Of a stretch of DNA of 64,000 bases, positions 54,768 to 63,545 are shown piece by piece (positions within the stretch are counted from its first letter, which is position 1; each line of letters starts with the position of its first letter). This DNA is from Acidimicrobiales bacterium (GTDB lineage Bacteria; Actinomycetota; Acidimicrobiia; Acidimicrobiales; Iamiaceae). The DNA lies in NCBI GenBank assembly GCA_025463365.1, contig JAOBWM010000063.1:1-64000 (forward strand). Reading direction: 5' to 3'. The notes under the pieces are model-generated. The model made no database searches and was not told the origin of the DNA. It saw only the letters and a list, made by a program, of their open reading frames with translations. The position numbers and the translations under genes are program-made.

Positions 54768-56950
54768 GGCTGCCCCAGAACCTCCTGGCCGTTGTGTTCG
54801 ACATCGGCGGGACGCTCGTGGTCGAGGCCCCACCGGGCACCCCGGTCGCCGATCTGGAGGTTCGCTGTCTGGCTGGCGTGGTGACAGACCTCACCGACCT
54901 CAGCAAGCACGTGCGCCTGGCTGCGGCGACCAACACGGCGGTCATGACTGAGCACGACGTCCGGATGTTGCTCGCGCCCACGGGGCTCGACGAGCTGCTC
55001 GAGGTGCTCGTCACCTCCGCCGACGTCGGGGCCGACAAGCCCGACCCCACCGTGCTCCACGCGGTGCTCGAGCGGCTCGGCATCGACGATCCCAGCCGCG
55101 CGTTGTATGTCGGCAACCTCGACACCGACGAGACCGCAGCACGCGCCGCGGGCATGCCATACGCCGCGGTGCATCCCGACGGCATCCGCGCCGCCATCGA
55201 CGCGTGGGCAGCGCGGCTCGACCAAGGGCCCGGGCTCGGACGCGGTCGCACCTGGAACCGCCCCGTCCCGCTGATCGGCGACACCACCAGCGCGGCCGAG
55301 CGAGCCGCTGACCCGGGGGCCTGGCGCCTCTCCGCCGCAGATCGGGCCGGGCTCTACGCGGCGATCTCCACCCGACGAGACATCCGTCGCTACCGACCGG
55401 ACCCCATCGACCAGGACGTGGTGCAGCGCGTGCTCGGGGCCGCCCACGCTGCACCAAGCGTGGGGCACTCACAGCCGTGGCGATTCGTCCTGGTCGACGA
55501 CTCGCAGATCCGGGAGCAAGCGGCGCACATCGCCGACCGAGAGCGGCTCCTTCAAGCTGACGTGTTCGGACCCGACGCGGCGCGCCACCTCCTCGACCTA
55601 CAACTCGAAGGCATCCGGGAAGCGCCGCTCGGGATCGTCGTCTGCTGTGATCGAAGGACTCCGGCCGCTGGCGTCCTGGGCCGACGGACGTTCCCCGATG
55701 CCGATCTCTGGTCGTGCGCGTGTGCGATCGAGAACCTGTGGCTCGCCGCACGGGCCGAGGGTCTGGGGGTGGGCTGGGTGACGCTCTTCCCGCCTGATGA
55801 GCTCGCCGCGCTCTGCCACCTGCCCGACGGCGTCGAGACCCTCGGATGGTTGTGCATCGGGTGGCCTGACGAACGACCCCCAGCGCCGGGCCTGGAACGG
55901 GCTGGCTGGTCGAACCGGGCGACCCTCGACGAAGTCATCATCCGCAACCGCTGGCCGCACGAACACGACGAGCCCAAGCCACCGATCTCGAGGTTGCACG
56001 CCCCAGACCAGCACGCGGTCGTCACCGCGCGCGACGCCGCAGACCCGATCCTGTCACCGCCTGGGTCGCTCGGCGTCTTGGACCGCGCCATCGACCGGAT
56101 CGCGGCCCTCGGAGGGGCCAGCATCTCCACCGGAACCCTGGTGTTGGTCGGCGGCAGACATCCCGTGGCATCACTCGGGGTCAGCGCCTTCTCAGCCGGG
56201 GTCACCGATGACGTGCTCGATGCGGCGCGCTGCGAGCGCTCGCTCGGCGCCGTCGCCGCCCGGAGCGCCGGACTGGCAACCGTCGCCATCGACGCCGGCA
56301 CCAGCCACGGCAACCTCCGCGACGCCGATCCGCTGACCCATGATGCGGTCGCCGAGCTGGTCGAACACGGCATCTCGGCCGGGCACGATGCCGCCCAGAG
56401 CGGTTTGGTGGTGCTCGGCGAGGTCGGCATCGGCAACACGACGGTGGCCGCCGCCTTGGCCTGCGTCTTGTTGGGGCTGAACCCAGATGACGCCGTCGGC
56501 CTCGGGGCGGGATCAGACACGGCGATGGTCGCGACCAAGGTCGCCGTGGTCACGATGGCGATCAAACGGGCGAGGAAGACGTACGGACCAGATCTGCTCG
56601 ACCCGCTGACCCTGCTTTCGGCGCTCGGGGGGCCGGAGTTCGCGACCCTCGCCGGCGTCGTCATCGGGGCATCTCGAGCTGGCGCACCTGTCATCCTCGA
56701 CGGACTCGCCACCTCGCTCGCAGCCCTGGTGGCTTCACTGATCGAGCCCGGTGTTGCATCGCACGTGATCGGCGGACATCGCAGCCGGGAGCGCGCCCAT
56801 TCGCTTGTCCTCACCCAGTTGGGCCTCGAACCACTGCTCGACCTTCGGCTCCGCTCGGGAGAAGGCGTCGGTGCCTGCCTCGCCTCCGGCATGCTCCTCC
56901 AGGCGCTTCAGATGCGTCGCGACGTCGCCCGCACCGCCCCGGATCGTTGA
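54764..56950 (+). CDS. HAD-BluB-CobT triple fusion for lower-ligand synthesis
   Basis: A 728-residue fusion. Residues 8-150 form a HAD-type phosphatase-like domain (VVFDIGGTLV with Asp13, Lys92 in ADKPDP, YVGNLDTDE); the second motif-I Asp is Gly. Residues 195-395 are BluB (RRDIRRYRPDPI, APSVGHSQPWRF, DLWSCACAIENLWLAARAEG), which makes 5,6-dimethylbenzimidazole from FMNH2 and oxygen. Residues 420-728 are CobT (LSPPGSLGVLDRAI, LGEVGIGNTT, RSGEGVGA with the catalytic Glu700), forming alpha-ribazole phosphate. The HAD part could be the missing alpha-ribazole phosphatase, but the changed motif makes this uncertain. Confidence 0.88.
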   Translation: MRLPQNLLAVVFDIGGTLVVEAPPGTPVADLEVRCLAGVVTDLTDLSKHVRLAAATNTAVMTEHDVRMLLAPTGLDELLEVLVTSADVGADKPDPTVLHAVLERLGIDDPSRALYVGNLDTDETAARAAGMPYAAVHPDGIRAAIDAWAARLDQGPGLGRGRTWNRPVPLIGDTTSAAERAADPGAWRLSAADRAGLYAAISTRRDIRRYRPDPIDQDVVQRVLGAAHAAPSVGHSQPWRFVLVDDSQIREQAAHIADRERLLQADVFGPDAARHLLDLQLEGIREAPLGIVVCCDRRTPAAGVLGRRTFPDADLWSCACAIENLWLAARAEGLGVGWVTLFPPDELAALCHLPDGVETLGWLCIGWPDERPPAPGLERAGWSNRATLDEVIIRNRWPHEHDEPKPPISRLHAPDQHAVVTARDAADPILSPPGSLGVLDRAIDRIAALGGASISTGTLVLVGGRHPVASLGVSAFSAGVTDDVLDAARCERSLGAVAARSAGLATVAIDAGTSHGNLRDADPLTHDAVAELVEHGISAGHDAAQSGLVVLGEVGIGNTTVAAALACVLLGLNPDDAVGLGAGSDTAMVATKVAVVTMAIKRARKTYGPDLLDPLTLLSALGGPEFATLAGVVIGASRAGAPVILDGLATSLAALVASLIEPGVASHVIGGHRSRERAHSLVLTQLGLEPLLDLRLRSGEGVGACLASGMLLQALQMRRDVARTAPDR

Positions 56951-57222
56951 CCGGCGGCAACCCCTCCACTCCACGTGTCTCACGCGCGAGTTTCGAGACC
57001 AGTGACATCACCGTCGACTGGGGCGATGGCCTCGACACATTGTCGGTCACTGGCTGCAAGCTCGGGGTCGCATGCTCGGAGCGCGGGATCGCCTTCCAGG
57101 GAGCACGCCACAGCGCGCTGGCCGACGCCCGAGCTACGGCCCAACTACTTGTCGCGACAGCGCACGACTACCCGAGCGCCGGCACCCCAGCAATGGCACG
57201 CCCGCCGAGGTCACGCCCATGA
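56947..57222 (+). pseudogene. Remnant of a DnaQ-like 3'-5' exonuclease
   Basis: Codons from about 57031 read GVACSERGIAFQGARHSAL then ADARATAQLL, the third motif (His-x-Ala-x-x-Asp) of DEDDh exonucleases; the first two motifs are missing. The frame begins at a TTG overlapping the stop of the preceding fusion gene (TTGA). It is probably a truncated gene end; the rest up to 57312 holds nothing recognisable. Confidence 0.45.
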
Positions 57223-57312
57223 AGGTGCACACGCGTCACGGAACAGGACAGGCAGTTGTTCCTGCTCCGTACCTGGCCGCGCTCGCCGCAGGCGTGCATT
57301 GGCACGGTCTAA

Positions 57313-57903
57313 TCACTCGTTCTGCGAGCCGGAGAGCGTGTCGAAGTAGGCCAGGGCACGGTGCAGCACAGGTTGCATGGATTGGGCGTGGTTCTCGGCG
57401 TACTCTTCGAACTCTGCGCGAGCTGCAGCGATGTCTCCGCCGATGCACGCAAGTACAAAAGGACGATCTCCGGCAATGAGAATGTAGTCCTCGCTTGTGC
57501 ATGCGACGAGGTTCGTGAACGACGGAGAGTCCGTGAGGGTGTAGTTCAGGCCGCTGCACTCATGGTTGAACGCAAGGAGGTCCGCTTGTGTCGCTTCGAG
57601 TCGGTAGGCAAGCGTCGAGTTTTCGAGGGGTTCTGTGGCCACCGCCAGGAGGTCCGGAACGCCGAGCAACCGGAACGCGTCGGCGTATCGCGCCGACATG
57701 TCTTTGTCGAGATGGAGTGCGCTTTCTTCGACCGCTGCAGACCTTCCGCGCAGCCAATCCTCGGCGAGCGTCCAAGGCTCCGGAAAGATGAGCCTGGCCT
57801 GACGGTGTAGTTGGCCTTGGGTAGTCGGGTCGAGGGGCTCGAGCACAAGTACGGATCGTAATGGTGAGGTCGGTCTCGTCGGAGAATATCGGCGGTGCAG
57901 CAC
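57313..57903 (-). CDS. Hypothetical protein in a lower-GC patch
   Basis: A frame of 196 codons with normal protein composition (ATQADLLAFNHECSGLNY, DYILIAGDRPFVLACIGGDI, ARAEFEEYAENHAQSM). No family is recognised. Start is uncertain: an in-frame GTG near 57846 (VLEPLDPTTQ) may be better than the upstream start, as the first 18 residues are Arg/Pro-rich. The patch is visibly poorer in GC than its neighbours, suggesting acquisition from elsewhere. Confidence 0.55.
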   Translation of the reverse strand: MLHRRYSPTRPTSPLRSVLVLEPLDPTTQGQLHRQARLIFPEPWTLAEDWLRGRSAAVEESALHLDKDMSARYADAFRLLGVPDLLAVATEPLENSTLAYRLEATQADLLAFNHECSGLNYTLTDSPSFTNLVACTSEDYILIAGDRPFVLACIGGDIAAARAEFEEYAENHAQSMQPVLHRALAYFDTLSGSQNE

Positions 57904-57925
57904 AACGGACCCCTATGAGATCTGT

Positions 57926-57957
57926 CGATCCATCGATCCATCGATCCATCGATCCAA
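57926..57957. repeat. 8-bp tandem repeat CGATCCAT
   Basis: Three exact copies of CGATCCAT followed by CGATCCAA, just upstream of the small gene at 58014. A short slippage-prone repeat; no function known. Confidence 0.8.
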
Positions 57958-58013
57958 CGGCCCGAGCAGCCCAGGTCCGCCATCGCCGCTGGCCACCTCC
58001 TATCGTGCGGCCC

Positions 58014-58403
58014 ATGCGGGTGGGCATCACTGATCGGGTGGCGACGGGAAGGGTCACCTCCGAACACGTCCTCGACGACGTGCCGGAGACCCTCTCGCTT
58101 CGCGACCTCATTCGCCTCCGGGTCCGCGAGGAGGTCGCCCGGCACAATGCGAACCCCTCCGACGTGTTCGACGGGCTGGTCTGCCCCGAGGACGGCGAGG
58201 CGGGCCCCTCCGGGTATCGACTTCCCAGTTCCCGAAGGATCGACTGGGAGCAGCAGGCTGATGCGGCCATCCGGGCCTTCGAGCACAACGGCTTCTTCGT
58301 GCTCGTCGGCAACGCCCAGGTGACCGACCTCGATGCGCAGGTCGACCTCTCCGAGGCGACAGAGGTGGCCTTCGTCCGCCTCGTGCCCCTCGTGGGTGGC
58401 TGA
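58014..58403 (+). CDS. Hypothetical 129-residue protein
   Basis: Starts MRVGITDRVATGRVTSEHVL and contains ETLSLRDLIRLRVREEVARH, WEQQADAAIRAFEHNGFFVL and ends with VAFVRLVPLVGG. Similar-looking small proteins of unknown role are widespread, sometimes with a large partner gene downstream. Here the downstream frame is disrupted. ATG at 58014 lacks a strong ribosome site. Confidence 0.6.
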   Translation: MRVGITDRVATGRVTSEHVLDDVPETLSLRDLIRLRVREEVARHNANPSDVFDGLVCPEDGEAGPSGYRLPSSRRIDWEQQADAAIRAFEHNGFFVLVGNAQVTDLDAQVDLSEATEVAFVRLVPLVGG

Positions 58404-58985
58404 GGCGGACCACGGTGACCGACAGCACCCCCTACATCACCTATTCGCGCATCGGAGCGGCACGACCGGCGATCTCGGATCGTTTGGGTGGTGAGGCGTC
58501 TCCTCGTACTGCCGGCCTGAAGGCGCTGCAGGAACGTCTTGATCACCACCTGGTGGCTGTTGCACCGCTCCGCGCTCACCTGCCCATGTTCGGTGAAGGC
58601 ACCGACACGGCCACGCAGATGAGCGCTCCCGACAGGTTCCTGTCTGGCGGCTTCGGCGCGTCCGGACTCGGATCGGCAGCCACGGACGAGGCGACCCGAG
58701 CCCAGATCGGCTCCCGGCCGGCACAGGCGCGGCCTCTACGATCGTTTCGCGTCGCCGGCGCTCGAGCTCGGGGAGTTTTCTCCCAGGTTCTCTTCCGGCC
58801 CCGCCCTCGTGGGGCCGGTAGGAAACCCCGCCTGACCAGGTCAGAGCGCCGACAATTGGCCTCTCGGAACGGATTTTGCCGCTTTTCGAACGGATCCCGG
58901 GATCGTCGAGAACGGCCACGTCCACTTGATGGTGCCTGGGGTGGAATCGAGCCCGGATTCAGTTGTCAAGGGGCAGGTCACCGGT
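58404..58985. other. Degenerate region with a possible truncated gene start
   Basis: Directly after the 129-residue protein a GTG at 58415 opens MTDSTPYITYSRIG, which could be the beginning of a partner gene, but the frame quickly becomes Arg/Pro-rich. A hairpin occurs at 58795-58818. No transposase or other gene is recognisable; it may be a deletion scar. Confidence 0.35.
58795..58818. terminator. Hairpin with 8-bp perfect stem
   Basis: CCGGCCCC and GGGGCCGG flank the loop GCCCTCGT, with a smaller GGGAG-TTTT-CTCCC hairpin a few bases upstream. Possible terminator for the 58014 gene; no T-run follows. Confidence 0.35.
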
Positions 58986-59030
58986 TTGGCCGGATTGGCC
59001 GGATTGGCCGGATTGGCCGGATTGGCCGGT
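58986..59030. repeat. 9-bp tandem repeat TTGGCCGGA
   Basis: Five consecutive 9-bp units (the last is TTGGCCGGT) end exactly at the stop codon of the minus-strand gene that finishes at 59030. In the plus-strand frame they would code Gly-Arg-Ile repeats, but that frame is not a gene. Confidence 0.85.
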
Positions 59031-59509
59031 CAATCGGGGTCGAGGTAGGCGTAGAAGTTCTCGCCGGTCTCGGCCGCGTGCTTGGCGTTCGAGGTGATGA
59101 TCTGGACGAGGCGTCGGAGGAGGACGCGGGCGTAGCTGCGCTGGGCTGGCTCGGCCTGCCGCCAGCCTTGATTGGTGCGGAAGTCTCCGTGTCGTGCGAG
59201 CCGGCGGAGGGCCTTGAGCGCGTCGAGGAGTTGCGCCCGGTTCTCCGCTGTTGCCACGTCGACGGCGAGGCGTTCTGCGGGAGATGCGATCAGCTGCTCG
59301 TACCAGCTTCGGCCATCGGTGGCAAAGGCCTCGGCGAGTAGCTCGTGGTGGTGTTCGGGGATCTGTGGGTCGATGATGTCCAGGTCCGCATCGTCGGCGA
59401 TGCCCAGATTGAACCGACGGTTTGCGCGAGCGCTGGGGGTTGCGTCAACAAGGGCGAGATCTCTACGTGCGTTGTGGAGCTTGTTGAGTCGGTTCCAGGC
59501 GTTAGTCAT
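59030..59509 (-). CDS. Hypothetical helical protein, last gene of a three-gene cassette
   Basis: A 159-residue, mostly helical protein (TNAWNRLNKLHNARRDLALV, HHELLAEAFATDGRSWYEQL, LLDALKALRRLARHGDF, SYARVLLRRLVQIITS). No family recognised. It overlaps the helix-turn-helix gene by eight bases, so they are co-translated. The product may work with that DNA-binding protein. A tandem repeat touches its stop codon. Confidence 0.6.
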   Translation of the reverse strand: MTNAWNRLNKLHNARRDLALVDATPSARANRRFNLGIADDADLDIIDPQIPEHHHELLAEAFATDGRSWYEQLIASPAERLAVDVATAENRAQLLDALKALRRLARHGDFRTNQGWRQAEPAQRSYARVLLRRLVQIITSNAKHAAETGENFYAYLDPD

Positions 59510-59954
59510 CGAGGTCGTCGTCATCAGGTTCCTCGTCGTCAAGGTACGGGACCGTCCAGCCCTGCTCGACTGCGATCGATTGCTCGAGGCGCTCGAGCCG
59601 ATCAGCGAACTCTTCGGCCTCAAGGCGACTGCCAAGGGGGATGGCGGTGCGGATGGCGCCAAGCAGGGTGGTGTCGGACTCGGTGTTCACCAGGAGCCAG
59701 TCCAACTTTTCGAGGGCCCTGTCGACAAGGGCGGGGATCTTGGCGTTGATCTCGTCGGTACGCTCGCGGCGGATCTTGTGGACGAGCCGTCGGAACTCAT
59801 CGTCCTGCAACAACCGACGGATAGTGCGTTCGCTGGTCCCCGTCTGCACTCGGATCTCCCGCTGTTTGACACCGTCGGCATAGAGGGTGGCGATCTCCAG
59901 GTTGCGCTCTCGACGCCGGTCCGCGGCGCTGGCCCGCTCCCCGGTCACGACCAT
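59502..59954 (-). CDS. Helix-turn-helix protein, small-terminase-like
   Basis: A 150-residue protein with an N-terminal helix-turn-helix (ATLYADGVKQREIRVQTG and TSERTIRRLLQDDEF), central helices and a very acidic tail (YLDDEEPDDDDLDD). The layout resembles phage small terminase subunits or mobile-element DNA-binding proteins. It overlaps both neighbours (10 and 8 bases). The call as phage-related is tentative; no other phage gene is near. Confidence 0.55.
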   Translation of the reverse strand: MVVTGERASAADRRRERNLEIATLYADGVKQREIRVQTGTSERTIRRLLQDDEFRRLVHKIRRERTDEINAKIPALVDRALEKLDWLLVNTESDTTLLGAIRTAIPLGSRLEAEEFADRLERLEQSIAVEQGWTVPYLDDEEPDDDDLDD

Positions 59955-60259
59955 GCCCCTAGCGCTCGGCCCTTACAGATCGCGATAGCCGCCCAGACGA
60001 ACACGCGCGCAAGCACGGCGGGTGGCACATCAGCCTGGTCCGCGTGTTGCGCCAGTCCGAGATAGCTAGACGGTGACGGCGGTTCCAGTGCACCGGGAAG
60101 CGCAAGCCGCACGAGATCGATCGCTTCCATCCCAGCCGTAACGGCAATCCCGCTCCTCTCGACGACACCGCAGAGGGCGAGGACACCGACCACATCGTCC
60201 GTCCCATCGAGCCGACCAGGCAGCGCCAGGTCATAGCAGTTGCGGTTTCCAATCCTCAT
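59945..60259 (-). CDS. Hypothetical protein, first gene of the cassette
   Basis: A 104-residue protein (MRIGNRNCYDLALPGRLDG, VVGVLALCGVVERSGIAV, VPPAVLARVFVWAAIAIC). No domain recognised; two mildly hydrophobic segments could be buried helices. The start is well supported by GAGGAGG five bases before ATG 60259. It overlaps the helix-turn-helix gene by ten bases. Confidence 0.6.
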   Translation of the reverse strand: MRIGNRNCYDLALPGRLDGTDDVVGVLALCGVVERSGIAVTAGMEAIDLVRLALPGALEPPSPSSYLGLAQHADQADVPPAVLARVFVWAAIAICKGRALGAWS

Positions 60260-60623
60260 CGGACCTCCTCGATTGCTTGTTCCACCTATTAGGTAGGACT
60301 CAACCGCGATCGGACAGGGAAGCTCCCCGCGACGACCGCGAACGGGCAAGGCCCGTTCGCGCTGCTGGCTAGCGCTGGTCACGATGGGCACCTTGGACAT
60401 CCTCACGATGGCGGACCGCTCTGACAGGCAGTGGACGCGCTGGCACCTCTTAGGCCCACTCATTCCGGGTTGGACAGGGACCGACGCTCCGCGAGGTGGT
60501 CGACGTCGCCTAGGCACCTCTTCTGCACGATCTGGCCTGGGCGATCGTGGCATCGACTTCGCTCATCCCGAGCGCGAGCGTGATCCACCGCACGGAGCGA
60601 TCGACGATGGAGGTGGAGGTCGG
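60260..60623. other. Intergenic region with palindrome and hairpin
   Basis: No gene seen. ACCTATTAGGT at 60284-60294 is an 11-base palindrome about 25 bases before the cassette start, suitable as an operator for the cassette helix-turn-helix protein. GCGAACGGGC and GCCCGTTCGC around AAG at 60338-60360 make a 10-bp-stem hairpin, likely a terminator for the large gene ending at 60624. Confidence 0.5.
60338..60360 (-). terminator. Hairpin between large NTPase gene and cassette
   Basis: Perfect 10-bp stem with a 3-base loop. Placed 264 bases after the minus-strand NTPase gene stop and before the cassette. No T-run. Confidence 0.4.
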
Positions 60624-63545
60624 CTACCGGTCGGGGGGCTGCGGGTCCGCCTCGAGGCCCACCGCTGTGGACTGACCGCTGTCCAAGCGCACACCGTTGA
60701 GGTCCGCACCCTTGAAGTCCGCACCGCCGAGATCCGCTCCACGCAGGTCGGCAAAGGAAAGGTCCGCCCGCCGCAGGTACGCCCGCCGCAGGTCCGCGCC
60801 GCGCATCGAGGCCTGGCAGAGGACCGCATCGCCGAGCCGAGCGTCGACCAGTCGGGCCTCGACCAACGAAGCCCCCGTCAGATTCGCTCCTTCAAGGTCA
60901 GCGTGATCCAGCCTGGCGTGATCGGCGTTTGCCGACCGCAGATCTGATCGTGCGAGCGCCGATGATCGAAGGTCGGCTCCTACGAGCCACGCTGACGAGA
61001 GATCCGTGTTTGAGAGGTCCAAGCCGGCGAGATCAGCGCCGCCGAGCTGCATCGGTGGCGCCGATCCCGTCGCGCCAAGCGCACGGAGGAGGAGAAATGA
61101 GTTGACCCTTGCCGAGTTCGGCACGGTTGCCGGGTCGGCGAGGTGAACGGAGGTCAAGGCCTCCTCAACCTCGCCCTGCCGCCCCTGCTCCACCACCTCG
61201 GCCCACACGTCGACGGCAAAGGCGGGGAGGCGCGGGATGCTCATGCCGTGCATTAGATAGCTCAGATCGGCTGATGCGAGCGATCGTCCCAGGAACCACT
61301 CAGCGAGCACGCGATGGGTAAACCCGTAGTCCTCGACCCCAATCCGCCGCAGGAACGGGCAGGTGGCGAGCGTTCGGTGCACATCATCAGACATGTGCCC
61401 GGGCAGGTTGGACCACAGCTCCTCGATGGTCGTGAGTCCGATCGAAGAACGCTGGCTGACATGCAACGCAGACGCCATCTCGCCGAGGAGTACCGCGGCA
61501 TCCTCAGGAGACGACAGCGGCGTTTCGGAGAGCCAGTGCTCCATGGCCTGCGCGATGAGGACGCTCAAGGTCAGGTCCTGCGCACTCACCTCGGCGTGAT
61601 CCATCAACAGCTGGAGCCCGAGTGGCAAGGATACGAGCGCAGCCAGTGACGGGTCAGCTGCAAGTCGGGTTCGGACCTGTTCCGCCTCCCTCGTACCGAA
61701 GGTCTGCTCCAGTAACCGACCGAGCTCACGCTGCTCGATCCCCAGAAGAGTCACCATCCTCGCCGGCTGCAGACCAGCAAGCTCCGCGAAGCGGGCAGAG
61801 CGGCACGTTGCGATGACGGGACCGCGCGAGGCGGCATCCTGGAGCGCAAGTGCAACAAGTGCGTCAGGGGCGATCTCATCGACCCCGTCGATCAAGATGA
61901 CCAGGCGGCGGGTGCGACGGAGGTAGTGGACGACCTCCGTCGTCGTCGCAATGCCGTACGACGCCGCTACGCGGACGACCAGGTCTTCGATCGGTTCCAG
62001 TTCGGCCGCACGGATGTCGGCGGCCGTGACCAGGACCGGGAGAACGCGGTGCTCGAAGTCGACGGAAGAATGCCAGATGGACCCGAGTCGAGCCACAAGT
62101 TGCCGGAGCACCGTGGACTTTCCCGAGCCCGGTGGCCCGACCACGCACGTGAGCCCAGGTTCTGCCTCCAGCGCCAGGTCGTTGAGCTCCTCGATGAGCC
62201 ACATCGACCCCGGTGCCCCGTCCATCTCGTAGCCCTGTCGCTCGGCGTATCGGAACGCCCCCGACACCGGCGTCTGCTTCTCGAGCGCTCGCAGCATGGG
62301 CCCGACGTCGAAGAGCTGATCGACCAATTGGTGCGTGCTGACCACGGCAACGCCGCGGCGCCGGGCCTCCTCGGCGACCGCCACCGATGGATTGCGCCGC
62401 GACACGAGGAGCGCCTCCAGACGCTCGCCACCCTGACCCTCGACGCGGCGAAGTGCATCGCCGGCCTGGCTGATGGAGGCAAGGTCAATCAGGCTGGGGA
62501 CGCACCAGAGGATCGTGGATCGCCGAACAAGCGCTGACGACGGCGGCACAAGGAGCGCATCAAACATGCGATCAGACTCGGGCGCCTCGAGCAGCTCCCA
62601 GCCGAGCAGGTGGAGGAGGCCGAGGACGTCCTGCTCGAACGCCATCGGGCCGGTCCGCTGATCTTCGGACTCCATCGAATGGGCCGGGAGCACCTCCTCG
62701 ATCCAGCGGACGACCGGGCGGAATGGCACCGCCTCCTCGCCGAGCCCGCCATCCAGCGAGGGCACCAAGTCGTCGATCAAACGCGCGGGGACAAGCGGCA
62801 GCTCGACGTCCGCCGCCAAACCGTGCTCGGACAACCGTCGTGTCTGCGCATCGTAGGCCGTCGTGATGCGGGGGTTGCTCGCCCGCTCCACATCGTCGGG
62901 CACAAGGTTCGCCACGAGCAGGGTGCGCGGCGGCGGCTCGGAACCGACCGCCCGGGTGATTGCCTGGTGGGCGGTACGGAGGCCCTCCACGTTCTGGTCG
63001 GACATCCCGAACACGATTACGACCGCATCGGCCAGCAGCCGACTGCTCAGGTAGCCGAGGTCCGTCAGACCGGTGCGCGCATCGATCACCACGACGTCGA
63101 AACGATCGGCCAGGTGGTCCGCTATCGACAGGAAGGAGTTTTGCGCCCGGTTGGATGCGTAGTCCGCGCCCCAGTCGATCGCCCAGTACCGCTCGGCGTA
63201 GCTGCGACCGTTGCTAGCCTCGTCGGCCGTCAGGCAGGCGGTCCCGGCGGCCATGAGGAAGGAGACCTCGTAGTCCGTCCCGTGGAGCTTGACGACCGCA
63301 TCGTCGACCGCATCGGGGCTGACGGCGCCGTCGACCGCCGCCCCTTCGAGGAGGTCGAGCGTTCCGGTCCTCAACTGCACCCGCAAGTCCGCAAGCTGCG
63401 CGTGGCGGTGGAGAGCCGGCGCCTCCAGATCGAGGTCCCAGATGCAGACCGACCGGCCATTGCGCGCCAGTTGGGCGGCCGCCTCGAGGGCAGTGAAGGT
63501 GCGGCCGACGCCGCCCTTGAACGAATAGAAACTGACGATCGTCAA
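60624..63545 (-). CDS. KGGVGR ATPase-NACHT NTPase-pentapeptide repeat protein
   Basis: A 973-residue protein. Residues 1-285: ParA/MinD-like ATPase with variant P-loop SFYSFKGGVGRT. Residues of about 302-420: a restriction-nuclease-fold-like region (FEQDVLGLLHLLGWELLEAP) without the usual catalytic (E/Q)xK. Residues 465-770: NACHT-type NTPase with Walker A GPPGSGKST and Walker B LVILIDGVDEI. Residues 833-955: pentapeptide repeats (ADLAGLDLSNTDL onward). Such STAND proteins are often antiviral sensors. The TTG start overlaps the winged-helix gene stop (TTGA) and gives the family start MTIVSFYSF. Confidence 0.82.
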   Translation of the reverse strand: MTIVSFYSFKGGVGRTFTALEAAAQLARNGRSVCIWDLDLEAPALHRHAQLADLRVQLRTGTLDLLEGAAVDGAVSPDAVDDAVVKLHGTDYEVSFLMAAGTACLTADEASNGRSYAERYWAIDWGADYASNRAQNSFLSIADHLADRFDVVVIDARTGLTDLGYLSSRLLADAVVIVFGMSDQNVEGLRTAHQAITRAVGSEPPPRTLLVANLVPDDVERASNPRITTAYDAQTRRLSEHGLAADVELPLVPARLIDDLVPSLDGGLGEEAVPFRPVVRWIEEVLPAHSMESEDQRTGPMAFEQDVLGLLHLLGWELLEAPESDRMFDALLVPPSSALVRRSTILWCVPSLIDLASISQAGDALRRVEGQGGERLEALLVSRRNPSVAVAEEARRRGVAVVSTHQLVDQLFDVGPMLRALEKQTPVSGAFRYAERQGYEMDGAPGSMWLIEELNDLALEAEPGLTCVVGPPGSGKSTVLRQLVARLGSIWHSSVDFEHRVLPVLVTAADIRAAELEPIEDLVVRVAASYGIATTTEVVHYLRRTRRLVILIDGVDEIAPDALVALALQDAASRGPVIATCRSARFAELAGLQPARMVTLLGIEQRELGRLLEQTFGTREAEQVRTRLAADPSLAALVSLPLGLQLLMDHAEVSAQDLTLSVLIAQAMEHWLSETPLSSPEDAAVLLGEMASALHVSQRSSIGLTTIEELWSNLPGHMSDDVHRTLATCPFLRRIGVEDYGFTHRVLAEWFLGRSLASADLSYLMHGMSIPRLPAFAVDVWAEVVEQGRQGEVEEALTSVHLADPATVPNSARVNSFLLLRALGATGSAPPMQLGGADLAGLDLSNTDLSSAWLVGADLRSSALARSDLRSANADHARLDHADLEGANLTGASLVEARLVDARLGDAVLCQASMRGADLRRAYLRRADLSFADLRGADLGGADFKGADLNGVRLDSGQSTAVGLEADPQPPDR

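Noticed and set aside
54764-56950. BluB part first considered a plain nitroreductase
   Set aside because: The APSVGHSQPWRF and CAIENLWLAARAEG patterns and fusion to CobT identify BluB.
57926-59030. Short repeats considered as a CRISPR array
   Set aside because: The units are 8-9 bp directly adjacent with no spacers.
58415-59341. A 308-codon plus-strand frame
   Set aside because: Crosses tandem repeats and runs antisense to the real 59030-59509 gene; only its first few codons look natural.
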